From: Clostridium sp.
GTDB lineage: Bacteria > Bacillota > Clostridia > Clostridiales > Clostridiaceae
DNA: 6,543 nucleotides
Direction: 5' to 3'
Assembly: GCA_003539755.1 (NCBI GenBank)
Contig: DPOH01000099.1
Location: 1 to 6,543 of the forward strand
Made by a program: the position numbers and the translations under genes. The stretch's first letter is position 1. Each line of letters opens with the position of its first letter. Below the pieces are notes generated by a model. That model saw nothing but the letters and a program-made list of their open reading frames with translations. It was not told where the DNA came from and searched no databases. This document shows positions 1 through 6,185 of the stretch, one piece after another.

Positions 1-535
1 CTTCATCATAACCAACTTCAGTAGCTATTTTTTCTAATATCTCTTTGACACCTAAACTATTATATAATTCTTTAAATGCTTTATTATAATTTTTAACTCT
101 TCCTTCTTTATCCTTATACAATATTGCTTCTTTAATTCCATCTATTATTTTTCTTAACATAAATTCCTTCTTTTCTAACTTATATTCTCTATCTTTTCTT
201 TCACCTTCGTCAACTATAATATTGCAGATAGCATATATATTGTCCTCATTATTTTTTAATAATATCTCATAAATGTTATATATATTACTTCCAATTTTAA
301 TTCTATTTATTGTTAAATTTTTATCGCTTATATCTCCAGCAAATTTCTCCAAAACTTCAAAGTCTACAATTTCATCAAAATATTTATTATTTGATTCTTC
401 AAGTGTAATATTGAATATATTTTCAAAAATTTCATTAACATAGAAGATTCTGCCACCAGCATCTTCTATACAAATTGCCCATGGTAAATAATTCGATAAT
501 ATTTCATATGCTTCAACAAAATTTTTATATTTCAT
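1..535 (-). CDS. PAS-domain signalling protein, N-terminal part (runs off the window)
   Basis: This is an open frame of 178 codons that continues beyond the left edge, so the output domain is not visible. It begins MKYKNFVEAYEILSNYLPWA. Residues about 8-108 look like a PAS sensor domain, with the typical stretch PWAICIEDAGGRIFYVNEIFE. Residues about 109-128 are a charged helical linker. A second PAS-like segment starts near 128 (IIDGIKEAILYKDKEGRVKNYNKAF). No signal peptide or membrane segment is seen, so a cytoplasmic sensor is likely. The start at 535 is supported by AAAGGAG at 543-549, seven bases upstream. Tandem PAS domains of this kind usually precede a histidine kinase, a GGDEF/EAL domain or a sigma-54 activator domain; which one applies here cannot be told. 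It lies downstream of the ABC transporter operon but behind a terminator and an apparent promoter of its own, so a functional link is not implied. Confidence 0.85.
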   Translation of the reverse strand, partial: MKYKNFVEAYEILSNYLPWAICIEDAGGRIFYVNEIFENIFNITLEESNNKYFDEIVDFEVLEKFAGDISDKNLTINRIKIGSNIYNIYEILLKNNEDNIYAICNIIVDEGERKDREYKLEKKEFMLRKIIDGIKEAILYKDKEGRVKNYNKAFKELYNSLGVKEILEKIATEVGYDE

Positions 536-562
536 AGCAGTTCTCCTTTGTTTTTATAGTCA

Positions 563-578
563 CCTTTAAATCATATCA
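563..578 (-). promoter_or_regulatory. Probable extended -10 promoter of the PAS gene
   Basis: On the minus strand TGA-TATGAT (570-578) is an extended -10 (TGn plus one mismatch to TATAAT). No good -35 is present; a T-rich stretch from the preceding terminator occupies that place. A transcript starting near 563 would reach the AAAGGAG site after about 14 bases. It would let the PAS gene be expressed independently of the transporter operon. This is inferred from motif and spacing only. Confidence 0.4.
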
Positions 579-591
579 AATTTATCCAAAT

Positions 592-620
592 AAAAAAAGT
601 ACTAGATTTACCAGTACTTT
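592..620 (-). terminator. Rho-independent terminator of the ABC transporter operon
   Basis: On the minus strand AAAGTACTGG pairs with CTAGTACTTT (one G-U pair) around a 5-base TAAAT loop, followed by seven T. The G-U pair forms only in RNA read from the minus strand, and the T-tract lies only on that side, so the direction is clear. It follows the small ORF at 629-697 by eight bases. Confidence 0.85.
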
Positions 621-628
621 CTTAAAAC

Positions 629-697
629 TTATAAAAATAGTATTTCCACGATATTTTCAATACAGTATAATAGCAAATAGTTAATTCCACAAAGCAT
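629..697 (-). CDS. Small hydrophobic 22-residue peptide at the end of the transporter operon
   Basis: A 22-codon ORF begins ATG at 697 and ends TAA at 629. It starts MLCGINYLLL and ends VEILFL, with YCIENI in the middle. It is mostly hydrophobic, with two Cys and two Glu, and could span or sit on a membrane. Its start is preceded by AAAGGAG (706-712) at exactly 8 bases, and that Shine-Dalgarno overlaps the stop codon of the permease gene, giving a 14-base gap typical of an operon. The stop falls eight bases before the terminator hairpin, so the ORF fills the space between permease and terminator. I recognise no homologue. It may be a small membrane protein partnering the BceB-like permease, a leader peptide acting on the following hairpin, or a chance ORF. 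The ribosome binding site and exact fit favour translation, but nothing in the sequence proves it. Confidence 0.45.
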   Translation of the reverse strand: MLCGINYLLLYCIENIVEILFL

Positions 698-711
698 TAT
701 CTTAACTCCTT

Positions 712-2742
712 TTAATTAAACTCATTATTTATAACATTTTTATAAGAAATATATGTGCCATATAAATATCCACCATAAACAATTATTAAAATTAAAGCTG
801 TTACTAATATAGAATTCATCATATTAGATGATCCTAATGTTATAAGATAATTATTTACTACCTTAATACCTACAAATGAATGGACTAATGCAAGTGTTAG
901 TGGGAATACAAAGAATACTCCTACCTGATATAATATACTCCTATTTATCATTTTCTTTGTTGCACCTATTTTTCTAAGAGCTTCATATCTTTCTATAGAT
1001 TCATTACATGATGATAACTGTTGAAGTGCTAATACTGCTGCACTTGCTAAAAGAAATACTATTCCTATATACACTGAAATAAATAAGATTAATGTTGATA
1101 ATCCTCTTCCTGCGTCAATACACATTTGTCTTGTCATTCCAAATAGAATATATCCATCATCACCATTTTTATCTTTACTTAAGATTTGAGTAAGTTCATT
1201 TTCTGTATTTTCTTTGTTTATACCTTTAAAGTTCAGATTTATTAAATCAAGGTTTAAATTTGCATTCTTATTATTATCTACAACTGAATCTGGTACTATT
1301 AATGCAAACATAGTAGTTGCTGTAGGAGATGTTTGTGTATAGTCTTTTATTAATTTATTTTCTTTTATATTATATTTAATTCCATGTATGTCTATTTCTT
1401 TTTCATTTTTTACAAATTCTTTTGCTGCATCCAGTAAAATTTCATAATTACATGCTACTAATACTTCATTATCCTGTAAATCTATAGTATCTTTATTTGA
1501 AAACTTTCTTAAATTATTAAAATCCGATATTCTTATAAGCTGAGTACTATTGAAAAATCCGTTTCCAAGTAAATCTTTTGCTGTAGCCAAATCTACATAT
1601 TTGTCTAAATAATCAATACATGGTAAAGTATCATCTATATATCCCTTAAATTCCATATAATCATCATTTTCACCCAAATTATATCCTTCTTTTTTTAAAG
1701 CTTCAGTAATGGATATATTACTTTTTGATTCGCTTCCAATATTAAAAATTTTAACTGACGCATCAAATGGTGTCGATTCCTTAAGTGTATGTTCCATAGA
1801 ATCCTTTACTGTTAATGAACATGCAAGAGTTCCTATAGTAACTAAAAGCATAAGGCATATTATAGTCATTGATATAAAATTTGTATTAAACTTACTGTAT
1901 ATTTGCCTTATACTAAAACTATTTAATCCTTTAAGGTATATATTGGATTTTTTCTGAATTATATTCAATATGACTGCTGCTATCCCATAGAAGAATAAGA
2001 GAGTTCCTAATATTCCAAAACCTATTGATAATTTAAATTCAATTTTATAGTAATCCAATCCTGAAATATTAATACAATAATAAGCATATCCAATGGATAC
2101 AATAGAACAAACAAACACCGCAAATGACAAATATATATTTTTTATTTTTATAGGCTCATTCTTTCTACTAGCATATAATAAGTCTATTAATTTATATTTT
2201 GAAACTACAAATACATTAAATATCATAACTAAAATATACATAATCCCAAAATATAATATTGTCTTAAACATTGCTTCATAAGATATTACAAATGTATATT
2301 TAGTCATTTCAACTACAAATAACTTAGCTGTAAATATTGATAATACTTGTGCTAATATTAAACCAAGAACAAGCCCCGCTGCTAATGAAATAATACCAAT
2401 GTATAAAGTTTCTAAAAATAATATTATAGACATAGATCTTTTCTTCATTCCAAGAATCATATATACTCCAAATTCCTTTTTCCTTCTTTTTATAAGGAAG
2501 TTTGTTGCATAAATTATGAGACTTCCTAGAATTACAGATACACCTATAGATAATATAGAAATAAACTGATTCATAAGCGTAACGTATTCTTTCTGATTAC
2601 TGCTCATTTCTCCAATTATGGTCTGATTATTTATAGAATTAAAGCTATAAAATATACATACAGCAAAGGTTATAGTTAAAAAGTAAATAGTATAATCTTT
2701 AAAACTTCTCTTCACATTGTTAAAGGCCATTTTAAAATACAT
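712..2742 (-). CDS. BceB-type ABC transporter permease (antimicrobial peptide sensing/resistance)
   Basis: This is a 676-residue FtsX/MacB-fold permease with the BceB layout. Predicted membrane segments lie near 16-34, 58-82, 108-135, 159-180, 202-225, 239-262, 288-310, 549-573, 602-626 and 642-664. A large extracytoplasmic domain of about 235 residues (311-546) lies between TM7 and TM8. FtsX-type cytoplasmic motifs occur at about 90-99 (EFGVYMILGM) and 586-598 (YEALRKIGATKKM). In characterised relatives (BceB, PsdB, VraG) this domain arrangement recognises cell-wall-targeting peptides such as bacitracin or lantibiotics, and the permease also acts as the sensor for the partner kinase. The frame is open from a TTG at 2760, but ATG at 2742 is preferred: GGAGGTGA (2751-2758) stands 8 bases before it, and MYFKMAFNNVKRS resembles the usual family N-terminus. 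It overlaps the ATPase gene by 11 bp, with its ribosome binding site inside that gene. The exact substrate cannot be told. Confidence 0.93.
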   Translation of the reverse strand: MYFKMAFNNVKRSFKDYTIYFLTITFAVCIFYSFNSINNQTIIGEMSSNQKEYVTLMNQFISILSIGVSVILGSLIIYATNFLIKRRKKEFGVYMILGMKKRSMSIILFLETLYIGIISLAAGLVLGLILAQVLSIFTAKLFVVEMTKYTFVISYEAMFKTILYFGIMYILVMIFNVFVVSKYKLIDLLYASRKNEPIKIKNIYLSFAVFVCSIVSIGYAYYCINISGLDYYKIEFKLSIGFGILGTLLFFYGIAAVILNIIQKKSNIYLKGLNSFSIRQIYSKFNTNFISMTIICLMLLVTIGTLACSLTVKDSMEHTLKESTPFDASVKIFNIGSESKSNISITEALKKEGYNLGENDDYMEFKGYIDDTLPCIDYLDKYVDLATAKDLLGNGFFNSTQLIRISDFNNLRKFSNKDTIDLQDNEVLVACNYEILLDAAKEFVKNEKEIDIHGIKYNIKENKLIKDYTQTSPTATTMFALIVPDSVVDNNKNANLNLDLINLNFKGINKENTENELTQILSKDKNGDDGYILFGMTRQMCIDAGRGLSTLILFISVYIGIVFLLASAAVLALQQLSSCNESIERYEALRKIGATKKMINRSILYQVGVFFVFPLTLALVHSFVGIKVVNNYLITLGSSNMMNSILVTALILIIVYGGYLYGTYISYKNVINNEFN

Positions 2743-3499
2743 CTTTTGAGTCACCTCCAAGCATTGTCACTACGTCAATTATCTTATTAAAGAATTCTTT
2801 TCTAGTATCATTTCCTTTTATAATCTCATTAAAAATCTTTCCGTCTTTAATAAACAAAATTCTATTGGCATAGCTAGCAGTAAATGCATCATGAGTAACC
2901 ATAAGTATTGTCGCTTCTAATTCCTTGTTTAACTTTTCCATTGAATTTAATAACAGTTTTGCAGCCTTAGAATCAAGTGCACCAGTTGGTTCATCTGCTA
3001 GTATAATCTTAGGATTATTAACTATAGCTCTTGCAGCTGCCACCCTCTGTTTCTGTCCGCCCGACATCTGATATGGATATTTATCTAATACACTTTCTAT
3101 TTCAAGACTTTCAGCTGCGCTCTTTGCAAGTTTTTCAACTTCCTTTCCTTTCTTACCAGCTATAGTGAGAGCTAATGCTATGTTTTCAAAAGCTGTAAGC
3201 GTATCTAAAAGATTAAAATCCTGAAATATGAATCCAAGTTTGTCACGTCTAAAATCCTCAAGCTTTTTATTTTTCAATCTCGTAATATCCTGACCATCTA
3301 TTTTTATTGAACCTGTTGTCACTTTATCAATTGTAGATATACAATTTAAAAGGGTGCTCTTACCACTCCCTGAAGGCCCCATAATTCCAACAAACTCACC
3401 TTTTTCAACTTTAAAGCTTATATTGTTAATTGCCTTTGTAATATTGTCCTTATTTCCATAATATTTTTCTATATTTTCAACGTTTAATATGCTTTCCAT
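2732..3499 (-). CDS. BceA-type ABC transporter ATP-binding protein
   Basis: This 255-residue ATPase powers the permease encoded just downstream. All ABC motifs are present: Walker A GPSGSGKST (41-49), Q-loop Gln93 (FIFQDFNLL), signature MSGGQKQR (145-152), Walker B IILADEP (165-171) with catalytic Glu170, D-loop GALD (173-176) and the switch His203 (VTHD). The family is the MacB/LolD/BceA group, whose members energise mechanical movement of FtsX-like permeases rather than classical import. The signature starts with Met rather than Leu, a common variant in Bce ATPases. The frame is open from ATG at 3505, but that codon is only 2 bases from AGGAGG (3508-3513). The in-frame ATG at 3499 is 8 bases away and is preferred. 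The 3' end overlaps the permease gene, so the two proteins are probably made in coupled amounts. It is transcribed separately from the sensor genes. Confidence 0.95.
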   Translation of the reverse strand: MESILNVENIEKYYGNKDNITKAINNISFKVEKGEFVGIMGPSGSGKSTLLNCISTIDKVTTGSIKIDGQDITRLKNKKLEDFRRDKLGFIFQDFNLLDTLTAFENIALALTIAGKKGKEVEKLAKSAAESLEIESVLDKYPYQMSGGQKQRVAAARAIVNNPKIILADEPTGALDSKAAKLLLNSMEKLNKELEATILMVTHDAFTASYANRILFIKDGKIFNEIIKGNDTRKEFFNKIIDVVTMLGGDSKDVF

Positions 3500-3507
3500 A
3501 GTCATTT

Positions 3508-3513
3508 CCTCCT
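3508..3513 (-). promoter_or_regulatory. Ribosome binding site deciding the ATPase start
   Basis: AGGAGG is a full match to the anti-Shine-Dalgarno. It lies 2 bases before the ATG at 3505 and 8 bases before the ATG at 3499. Eight is the usual spacing, so initiation at 3499 is favoured and the protein begins MESILNVENIEKYYG. Confidence 0.75.
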
Positions 3514-3531
3514 CATTTTTCTTACAAGTTT

Positions 3532-3560
3532 ATTGTATACTCTCATCCATTTTATTCCCA
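3532..3560 (-). promoter_or_regulatory. Candidate activator-dependent promoter of the transporter operon
   Basis: TACAAT (3532-3537, inside TATACAAT) is one mismatch from the -10 consensus. With a 17-base spacer the -35 position is TGGGAA (3555-3560), a poor match, as expected for a promoter that needs an activator. The operator at 3581-3596 lies 20 bases upstream of this -35. A rival reading is TTGAGA (3617-3622), 17 bases, TATCTT (3594-3599). That one has a better -35, but its -10 overlaps the operator, which would suit repression rather than the activation known for this family. Confidence 0.45.
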
Positions 3561-3580
3561 TCGAATAACCTTTCACTTAC

Positions 3581-3596
3581 CTTACAATTCTGTAAG
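3581..3596. promoter_or_regulatory. BceR-type response-regulator operator (perfect inverted repeat)
   Basis: CTTACA-ATTC-TGTAAG is a perfect 6+6 inverted repeat with a 4-base centre. The published consensus for BceR-like regulators, as I recall it, is TNACA-N4-TGTAA, and this site fits it exactly. It lies upstream of the ATPase-permease operon, where the encoded response regulator would be expected to bind. A further CTTAC (3576-3580) directly abuts the left arm as a tandem half-site. No second full copy was seen upstream of the response-regulator gene, which suggests that only the transporter operon is induced. Confidence 0.8.
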
Positions 3597-3655
3597 ATAA
3601 AATATATATTTGTCACTCTCAAATAGTTAATCACTGCATTTACCGTATTGTGTAC

Positions 3656-3704
3656 AAAAAAGTGCAGGTATCACAGTTTATATTTACTGCAACCTCTGCA
3701 CTTT
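3656..3704 (-). terminator. Rho-independent terminator after the histidine kinase gene
   Basis: On the minus strand AAAGTGCA (3697-3704) pairs with TGCACTTT (3659-3666). The stem continues inward with GGT/ACC and CAGT/ACTG, separated by small bulges, and six T (3656-3661) end the right arm. It begins seven bases after the kinase stop codon, so the regulator-kinase transcript ends here and the transporter operon downstream is a separate unit. Confidence 0.8.
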
Positions 3705-3710
3705 ATATCT

Positions 3711-4724
3711 TTAAAATGAAATTATAACCTTTGTGCCACATTCCTTCTTTGATCTTATATTTATATCAAGCTGAAGTTTACAGCATAGCTTTTTGCATAA
3801 ATAAAGCCCTATTCCAGTAGCTTTTCCATATACTCTTCCATTCTCTCCAGTAAAGCCTTTATCAAAAACTCTATCTATATCCTTTTCTGATATTCCAATT
3901 CCATTATCCTCTATTATTAAGTTTAGTTTTCTATCCTTCACGTAATATTCAGATGACTTGTTATTTTCTTCAGTATATATTTTTATTTGTGCTCCACTTT
4001 CTCTACAATACTTAATTGAATTTATTATTATCTGATTTAAAATAAATTTAAGCCACTTACTATCACATATAACTTTAGTATTAACTTTATTTATTTTTAA
4101 TGAAATCCTCTTATTTATAAAATCATGCCTATTTTCTCTTATACATTCATTAACTACATCCTCAAGATTAAATTCCTTTACTATATAATCCTTACTTACA
4201 TCTGTACTCCTTGAATAATAAAGAGCTTGAGTTATATACTGTTCTATCTTTTCTATATCTCTTATAAGTTCATTTTTTCCCCTTAAACTGTCATTCTCAA
4301 CAGTAAGCTTTAATGATGATATAGGTGTTTTAATTTCATGGACCCATGTTTCTATATATTCTCTATACTCTCTTTGAAGAAATTTATGAACATTTACTTC
4401 TTCATGCATATTCCTATTACATTCTCTAAGGCAGTCATAGAATATTCTTCCCTCATAATAATTTGGTCTCTTTATAAGTTCTGCTACAAGATATTTTTTA
4501 TCGAGTTTTGCAACAATATTAGTAATTTCACCATAAAATTTTGATTCCTTATGGTAATTGAATATCATGTAAATAATAACTGGAGCAAACCATATAAAGA
4601 AAATAGAAAACAATACTATATTAGGCATATCTGCTATTTTCATAATTACAAATATGAACATATACACTATAAAATTTATTATTAAAAAGGGAAAATTCGA
4701 TTTAAAATAATCTTTTATATTCAT
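3711..4724 (-). CDS. BceS-type intramembrane-sensing histidine kinase
   Basis: This is a 337-residue sensor kinase. Two membrane helices (about 12-31 and 36-56) are separated by only about five residues, so there is no extracellular sensor domain. That is the hallmark of intramembrane-sensing kinases that take their signal from a BceB-type permease. The dimerisation/phosphoacceptor motif is WVHEIKTP (127-134) with His129. The ATPase domain has an N-box ending NSIKY (Asn235), G1 DNGIGI (273-278), F-box VFDKGFTG (286-293) and G2 TGIGLYL (303-309). All catalytic elements are intact. The ATG overlaps the stop of the regulator gene (ATGA). The nearest purine-rich stretch is too far upstream to be an ideal ribosome binding site, so translation probably depends on coupling to the regulator gene. 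Expected partners are the regulator at 4721-5389 and the permease at 712-2742. Confidence 0.93.
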   Translation of the reverse strand: MNIKDYFKSNFPFLIINFIVYMFIFVIMKIADMPNIVLFSIFFIWFAPVIIYMIFNYHKESKFYGEITNIVAKLDKKYLVAELIKRPNYYEGRIFYDCLRECNRNMHEEVNVHKFLQREYREYIETWVHEIKTPISSLKLTVENDSLRGKNELIRDIEKIEQYITQALYYSRSTDVSKDYIVKEFNLEDVVNECIRENRHDFINKRISLKINKVNTKVICDSKWLKFILNQIIINSIKYCRESGAQIKIYTEENNKSSEYYVKDRKLNLIIEDNGIGISEKDIDRVFDKGFTGENGRVYGKATGIGLYLCKKLCCKLQLDINIRSKKECGTKVIISF

Positions 4725-5389
4725 AGTAAGATATATCCAAGCCCCCTCTTAGTTTCTATAGCATTTTTAAATCCTATGTCATCTAATTTTTTTCTAAGCC
4801 TTGTAACATTAACAGATAAAGTATTATCATCTATAAATAAATCCGAGCTCCATAGATAATCCATTAAATCTTCACGGCTTACTATTGATTCTTTATTTTT
4901 CATAAGACATGTCAGTATCTTAAATTCATTTTTACTTAAATCAGCAGTATTATTCTTATAAACCACTTCTCCTTTATTTACATTAAGTTTAAGACCTTTA
5001 TGTTCCATATACTCTTTTACTGTACTACTCCCACTTCTTCTTAAAACAGCCCCAATTCTTGCAAGAAGAATCTGAGTATTATATGGCTTTGTTATAAAAT
5101 CATCTGCACCTATATTCATGCTCATAATTTCATCCATATCACTGTCTCTGCTTGTAACTATTATTATAGGTATATTCTTATTCTTTCTAACCTCACTGCA
5201 TATAAAGTATCCATCACAATAAGGAAGATTTATATCAAGAAGAACAAGATCAGGCTCATTATCAAGTATGCACTTTACTACATTTTTAAAATCATCTATT
5301 CCAACAGCTTCATATCCATAAGCACCTAAAAACTCAATCAATTCATTTTTTATATTTTCATTATCTTCAACAATAACTATCTTCGCCAT
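4721..5389 (-). CDS. BceR-type (OmpR family) response regulator
   Basis: This 222-residue regulator has a receiver domain (1-118) and an OmpR-type winged-helix DNA-binding domain (about 127-222). The acidic pocket is Glu8-Asp9, the phosphorylated residue is Asp52 (LLDINLP), and the switch residues are Thr79 and Lys101 (TKPY). The recognition helix is within LSVNVTRLRKKL (191-202), and the wing ends RGLGYIL. Phosphorylated by the adjacent kinase, it should bind the inverted repeat at 3581-3596 and activate the ABC transporter operon. The frame is open from ATG at 5401, but that codon is fused to the Shine-Dalgarno GGAGGT (5394-5399). ATG at 5389 follows that site at 4-5 bases and gives the standard receiver start MAKIVIVEDNE. 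It is the first gene of a two-gene operon with the kinase. Confidence 0.95.
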   Translation of the reverse strand: MAKIVIVEDNENIKNELIEFLGAYGYEAVGIDDFKNVVKCILDNEPDLVLLDINLPYCDGYFICSEVRKNKNIPIIIVTSRDSDMDEIMSMNIGADDFITKPYNTQILLARIGAVLRRSGSSTVKEYMEHKGLKLNVNKGEVVYKNNTADLSKNEFKILTCLMKNKESIVSREDLMDYLWSSDLFIDDNTLSVNVTRLRKKLDDIGFKNAIETKRGLGYILL

Positions 5390-5420
5390 TTTTACCTCCA
5401 TCTAAGACACTACAACTTTT

Positions 5421-5429
5421 ATTTTACCA
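5421..5429 (-). promoter_or_regulatory. Probable extended -10 promoter of the regulator-kinase operon
   Basis: TGG-TAAAAT on the minus strand is an extended -10 with one mismatch to TATAAT. No good -35 is seen at 16-18 bases, where the sequence is an AT run containing the palindrome ATTATTTAAATAAT (5439-5452). Transcription would start near 5414, about 15 bases before the Shine-Dalgarno. No BceR-type repeat is present nearby, so low constitutive expression is inferred. Confidence 0.4.
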
Positions 5430-5489
5430 TATAAATACATTATTTAAATAATACCCTAAAGTATAACTGTTTATTCTAGACAATAACTA

Positions 5490-5517
5490 TTGATTTATGT
5501 AGTATATTTTATATATT
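5490..5517 (+). promoter_or_regulatory. Candidate promoter of the divergent hypothetical gene
   Basis: TTGATT (5490-5495) and TATATT (5512-5517) are separated by 16 bases and resemble a sigma-A promoter. The region is very AT-rich, so chance matches are common. TAGACA (5476-5481) with TAGTAT 17 bases later is an alternative. Both would give a short leader before GAGG at 5543-5546. Confidence 0.35.
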
Positions 5518-5553
5518 TAACTTACTTGGTAAAAAAATAAACGAGGTGTGATT

Positions 5554-6093
5554 ATGCAAAATAATTTATTAATTCCAATTGATACTGCTGGCTTCAAAAC
5601 AAACGTTAATATAAAATTTAATAATATACTTTCTGGCTTTGATAATTTTCTAAACTTCACTATAGATGCTAAAAACATTGAAGACGGCGAAATCAAATTA
5701 ACAACTTTAATAGAAAAAATCTTTGAAGAAAATAATAATGAATGTTACATTGACCTTTACTTAAACAATCTTTCTGAAGAAGATAAAGAAAACCTACTTA
5801 ATTTAATTTCTGATTCATCTGATAAAAAGTTGCTTCAAGAAATAATAAATTTAAATCACAATACGCCTTACTATAAAATTAAGGATAAATCATTTATCCC
5901 TCTTTTAACTAAATTAAATACAAGAGAAATATTTTTTGTCACATTTTATTTTGTAAAAAAGCCTGCTACAATCTGGGGAAATTATAATCTTAATTTTCCA
6001 TGCTTTTTTAATAACAAAAATACTTTAGAAGAATATTTGAATTTAGTTAACACCTTTAATTTTAATATCCAAAACATAAATGCTCACAAATAA
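5554..6093 (+). CDS. Hypothetical soluble protein, 179 residues
   Basis: I do not recognise this protein. It begins MQNNLLIPIDTAGFKTNVNI and ends with a Lys codon before TAA. There is no signal peptide, no clear membrane helix and no known catalytic motif. Residues 40-100 are acidic and leucine-rich (IEDGEIKLTTLIEKIFEEN, then LSEEDKENLLNLI), probably helical. Residues 125-152 are aromatic and may form beta strands (REIFFVTFYFVKK, then IWGNYNLNFPCFF). It has two Cys (64 and 150) and is Asn-rich, as expected in this AT-rich genome. A GTG at 5548 is in frame, but ATG at 5554 stands 7 bases from GAGG (5543-5546) and is preferred. It is divergent from the response regulator with about 160 bases between them, and no shared BceR-type operator is seen, so a role in peptide resistance is not supported. 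Base composition matches its neighbours. It forms a single-gene unit ending at the 6111-6156 hairpin. Confidence 0.8.
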   Translation: MQNNLLIPIDTAGFKTNVNIKFNNILSGFDNFLNFTIDAKNIEDGEIKLTTLIEKIFEENNNECYIDLYLNNLSEEDKENLLNLISDSSDKKLLQEIINLNHNTPYYKIKDKSFIPLLTKLNTREIFFVTFYFVKKPATIWGNYNLNFPCFFNNKNTLEEYLNLVNTFNFNIQNINAHK

Positions 6094-6110
6094 TCATTAT
6101 ATTTTAGTAA

Positions 6111-6156
6111 ATGAAAAAGTAGTACAATAACCTAAAATCTTATACTACTTTTTCAT
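6111..6156. terminator. Bidirectional hairpin terminator
   Basis: ATGAAAAAGTAGTA (6111-6124) pairs perfectly over 14 bp with TACTACTTTTTCAT (6143-6156) across an 18-base loop. The T5 and A5 runs lie in the arms, so it can terminate the hypothetical gene on the plus strand and anything arriving from the transposase remnant on the minus strand. It starts 17 bases after the stop codon at 6093. Confidence 0.75.
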
Positions 6157-6185
6157 ATTCTTATATTAATTTTCCCCCTGCGAAT

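Noticed and set aside
592..620. Terminator read on the plus strand
   Set aside because: The inner pair becomes an A-C mismatch and the bases after the stem are CTTAAAA rather than a T-tract, and no plus-strand gene leads into it.
1709..1957. Plus-strand open frame of 82 codons
   Set aside because: It lies wholly inside the permease gene on the opposite strand, has no ribosome binding site and encodes no recognisable protein.
2093..2281. Plus-strand open frame of 62 codons
   Set aside because: It is antisense to permease membrane segments, which yields hydrophobic-looking shadow translations; no start signals.
4338..4544. Plus-strand open frame of 68 codons
   Set aside because: It is antisense to the kinase phosphoacceptor and linker region, and the kinase reading frame is intact and conserved.
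5439..5452. ATTATTTAAATAAT palindrome upstream of the regulator promoter
   Set aside because: It contains only A and T in a very AT-rich spacer, where such symmetry arises easily; no support as an operator.
5522..5532. TTAC-TTG-GTAA inverted repeat before the hypothetical gene, considered as a second BceR-type operator
   Set aside because: It has a 3-base centre and 4-base arms and lacks the TTACA/TGTAA core, so it does not fit the consensus; likely chance in AT-rich DNA.
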